From: Ciona savignyi
Taxonomy: Eukaryota > Chordata > Ascidiacea > Phlebobranchia > Cionidae
Length of the DNA stretch: 64,000 nucleotides
Assembly (NCBI GenBank): GCA_000149265.1
Contig: CH003163.1
Coordinates: 287,656-351,655, forward strand
Reading direction: 5' to 3'
Shown here: piece by piece, positions 62,892 to 64,000 of the stretch
How the letters are laid out: the number at the start of each line of letters is the position of its first letter
Numbering within the stretch: the first letter of the stretch is position 1
Position numbers and translations under genes: made by a program
Notes under the pieces: generated by a model
The model's input: only the letters and a program-made list of their open reading frames with translations
Database searches by the model: none
Told to the model about the DNA's origin: nothing

Positions 62892-64000
62892 TTGTCATGA
62901 TCTCTTGGGAATAATGTTGTCTCAAAATGTTTAACAAAAATAAAAATGTTGCACCACAAAACAACAATTTGTGCCATTGCGACACGAAATAAAAATTTAA
63001 AACTGAATTATACTTTACAAACATTTGTTGCAAATACACGAGTGTCCGAAATGTTCAAATTTTACCTTACTTGTACATTTTTTTATCACTGCATAATTCA
63101 CGATAGTTAAGAGTGCACAGTGACACACAGGTATGAGTAATGTAAGCCTGAAAGGGCCCTTTAATCTACTTTGTAAGTGTCATGGAAAAAATCAAATCAC
63201 TTTTATGTTTTTTTTATAAATTTACTTGTCTTTAAAGTATAAGCCTCAACCAAATGATTTTGATGTGTGCCAAAACATTTGGTTCCTTTTGTATAGTCAT
63301 TTTTTAATTTTTCAAGTAAAAATCATATATTTTTTAAAGTAGTTTTTTATTGACCAAAACGGTGCCTTCGATTTATGCCTTTCATATATTTGTAAATATC
63401 ATTGTGTCGCTGCACTATTTTTACCACTTTCTTAATTGCATTGTGCTGAAAGTAATTTTTAATTTGATATCACTGCAGAGAGGTCACTTTTTTGCCCTGT
63501 ACAACGTCTTGCATCAAGCAGTTCAAATTAGTCATTTCGTGTTATGCCTACGCTGAAATAAAGCAAAAACAAAAACTCGGCTTTATAAATAAAGCCAAAA
63601 TAAAATGCGACTTTAGGTATACCATGAAGTGACTAAAATTTGCCTTGAAGTTTTTATTCAGTATATCTTGCACCTTGTTTTGCAGTGCTATGGTGTATAA
63701 TGGATTAAATTGACTGTGTCGTATGTCATGCTCGTTGTGTACCAATATAAAATGTGTTTTCCCCAACATATTGCACTAATTTTAAAGTTTTTGTGAAAAA
63801 TCTGTCAAATAACCCACAATCCAACTGAAGCATGTACTTCTTATTAAAGGTTTTAGACTATCAAAACACTCAAATCATTCGCTGGTCGTTATTATTTCTC
63901 ATTGAAGGAAATTTACTCTATCTAAGTACATCAGCCCCATTTATGTAGTAGACAAATCTAATTTTTCTCTTTTGATTTGGAATACTCCTCATATATGTGT
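62892..64000 (+). other. 3' UTR and flank of the MARVEL-like gene
   Basis: AATAAA occurs at 62939-62944, 62988-62993, 63557-63562, 63588-63593 and 63599-63604, so alternative short and long 3' UTRs are possible. I see no further exon before the window ends. Confidence 0.55.

Overview
The window looks like nuclear DNA of an ascidian tunicate, most probably Ciona. It is AT-rich, its genes are broken into short exons with consensus GT/AG borders, tRNA-derived SINE copies are scattered through it, and it holds a chordate-type DMRT gene, an invertebrate BEL/Pao retrotransposon and a mosaic sushi/TSP1/trefoil/EGF secreted protein. I see no bacterial operons, CRISPR arrays, rRNA or free-standing tRNA genes. 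The species call rests on general knowledge, not on a search.

Layout. (1) 3095-17930, minus strand: one long gene for a secreted mosaic protein. It has a signal peptide exon, a cysteine-containing N-terminal part of unknown type, a TSP1 repeat, two P-type trefoil domains, a calcium-binding-type EGF repeat and twelve sushi/CCP modules, ending at a TAA at 3095-3097. Almost every domain is one exon and the sushi exons are all phase 1-1. (2) 17931-26106: intergenic, with one well-preserved SINE sitting between copies of a near-identical direct repeat. (3) 26107-30836, plus strand: a complete six-exon DMRT gene (567 codons plus stop) with an intact DM zinc module and a DMA domain, so a DMRTA (DMRT3/4/5) type factor. 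(4) 30837-41347: about 10 kb with no convincing gene, but with hAT-like miniature elements. (5) 41348-48501: a full-length BEL/Pao LTR retrotransposon in minus orientation, with 544-bp LTRs that look identical by eye, a 5-bp target duplication TTAAG, and gag-pol broken into many frames. (6) 48502-51316: a cluster of SINE copies in both orientations. (7) 51317-62891, plus strand: a ten-exon gene for a four-pass MARVEL-like membrane protein (446 aa) with an unusual Arg/Ser-rich cytoplasmic tail. Its introns carry three hAT-like elements with 8-bp target duplications, a fourth inverted-repeat element and a 100-N assembly gap.

The three host genes show no sign of working together: one is extracellular, one is a developmental transcription factor and one is a membrane protein. 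What unites the window is heavy traffic of small transposons. I count at least six hAT-type insertions identifiable by 8-bp direct repeats and terminal inverted repeats, plus a 37-bp perfect palindrome between 8-bp direct repeats that could be an extreme mini-element or an excision scar.

Exon models were built by hand from splice signals, reading-phase continuity and domain cysteine patterns. They are internally consistent (phases match throughout the DMRT and MARVEL genes and from the third coding block onward in the sushi gene) but have not been tested against transcripts.
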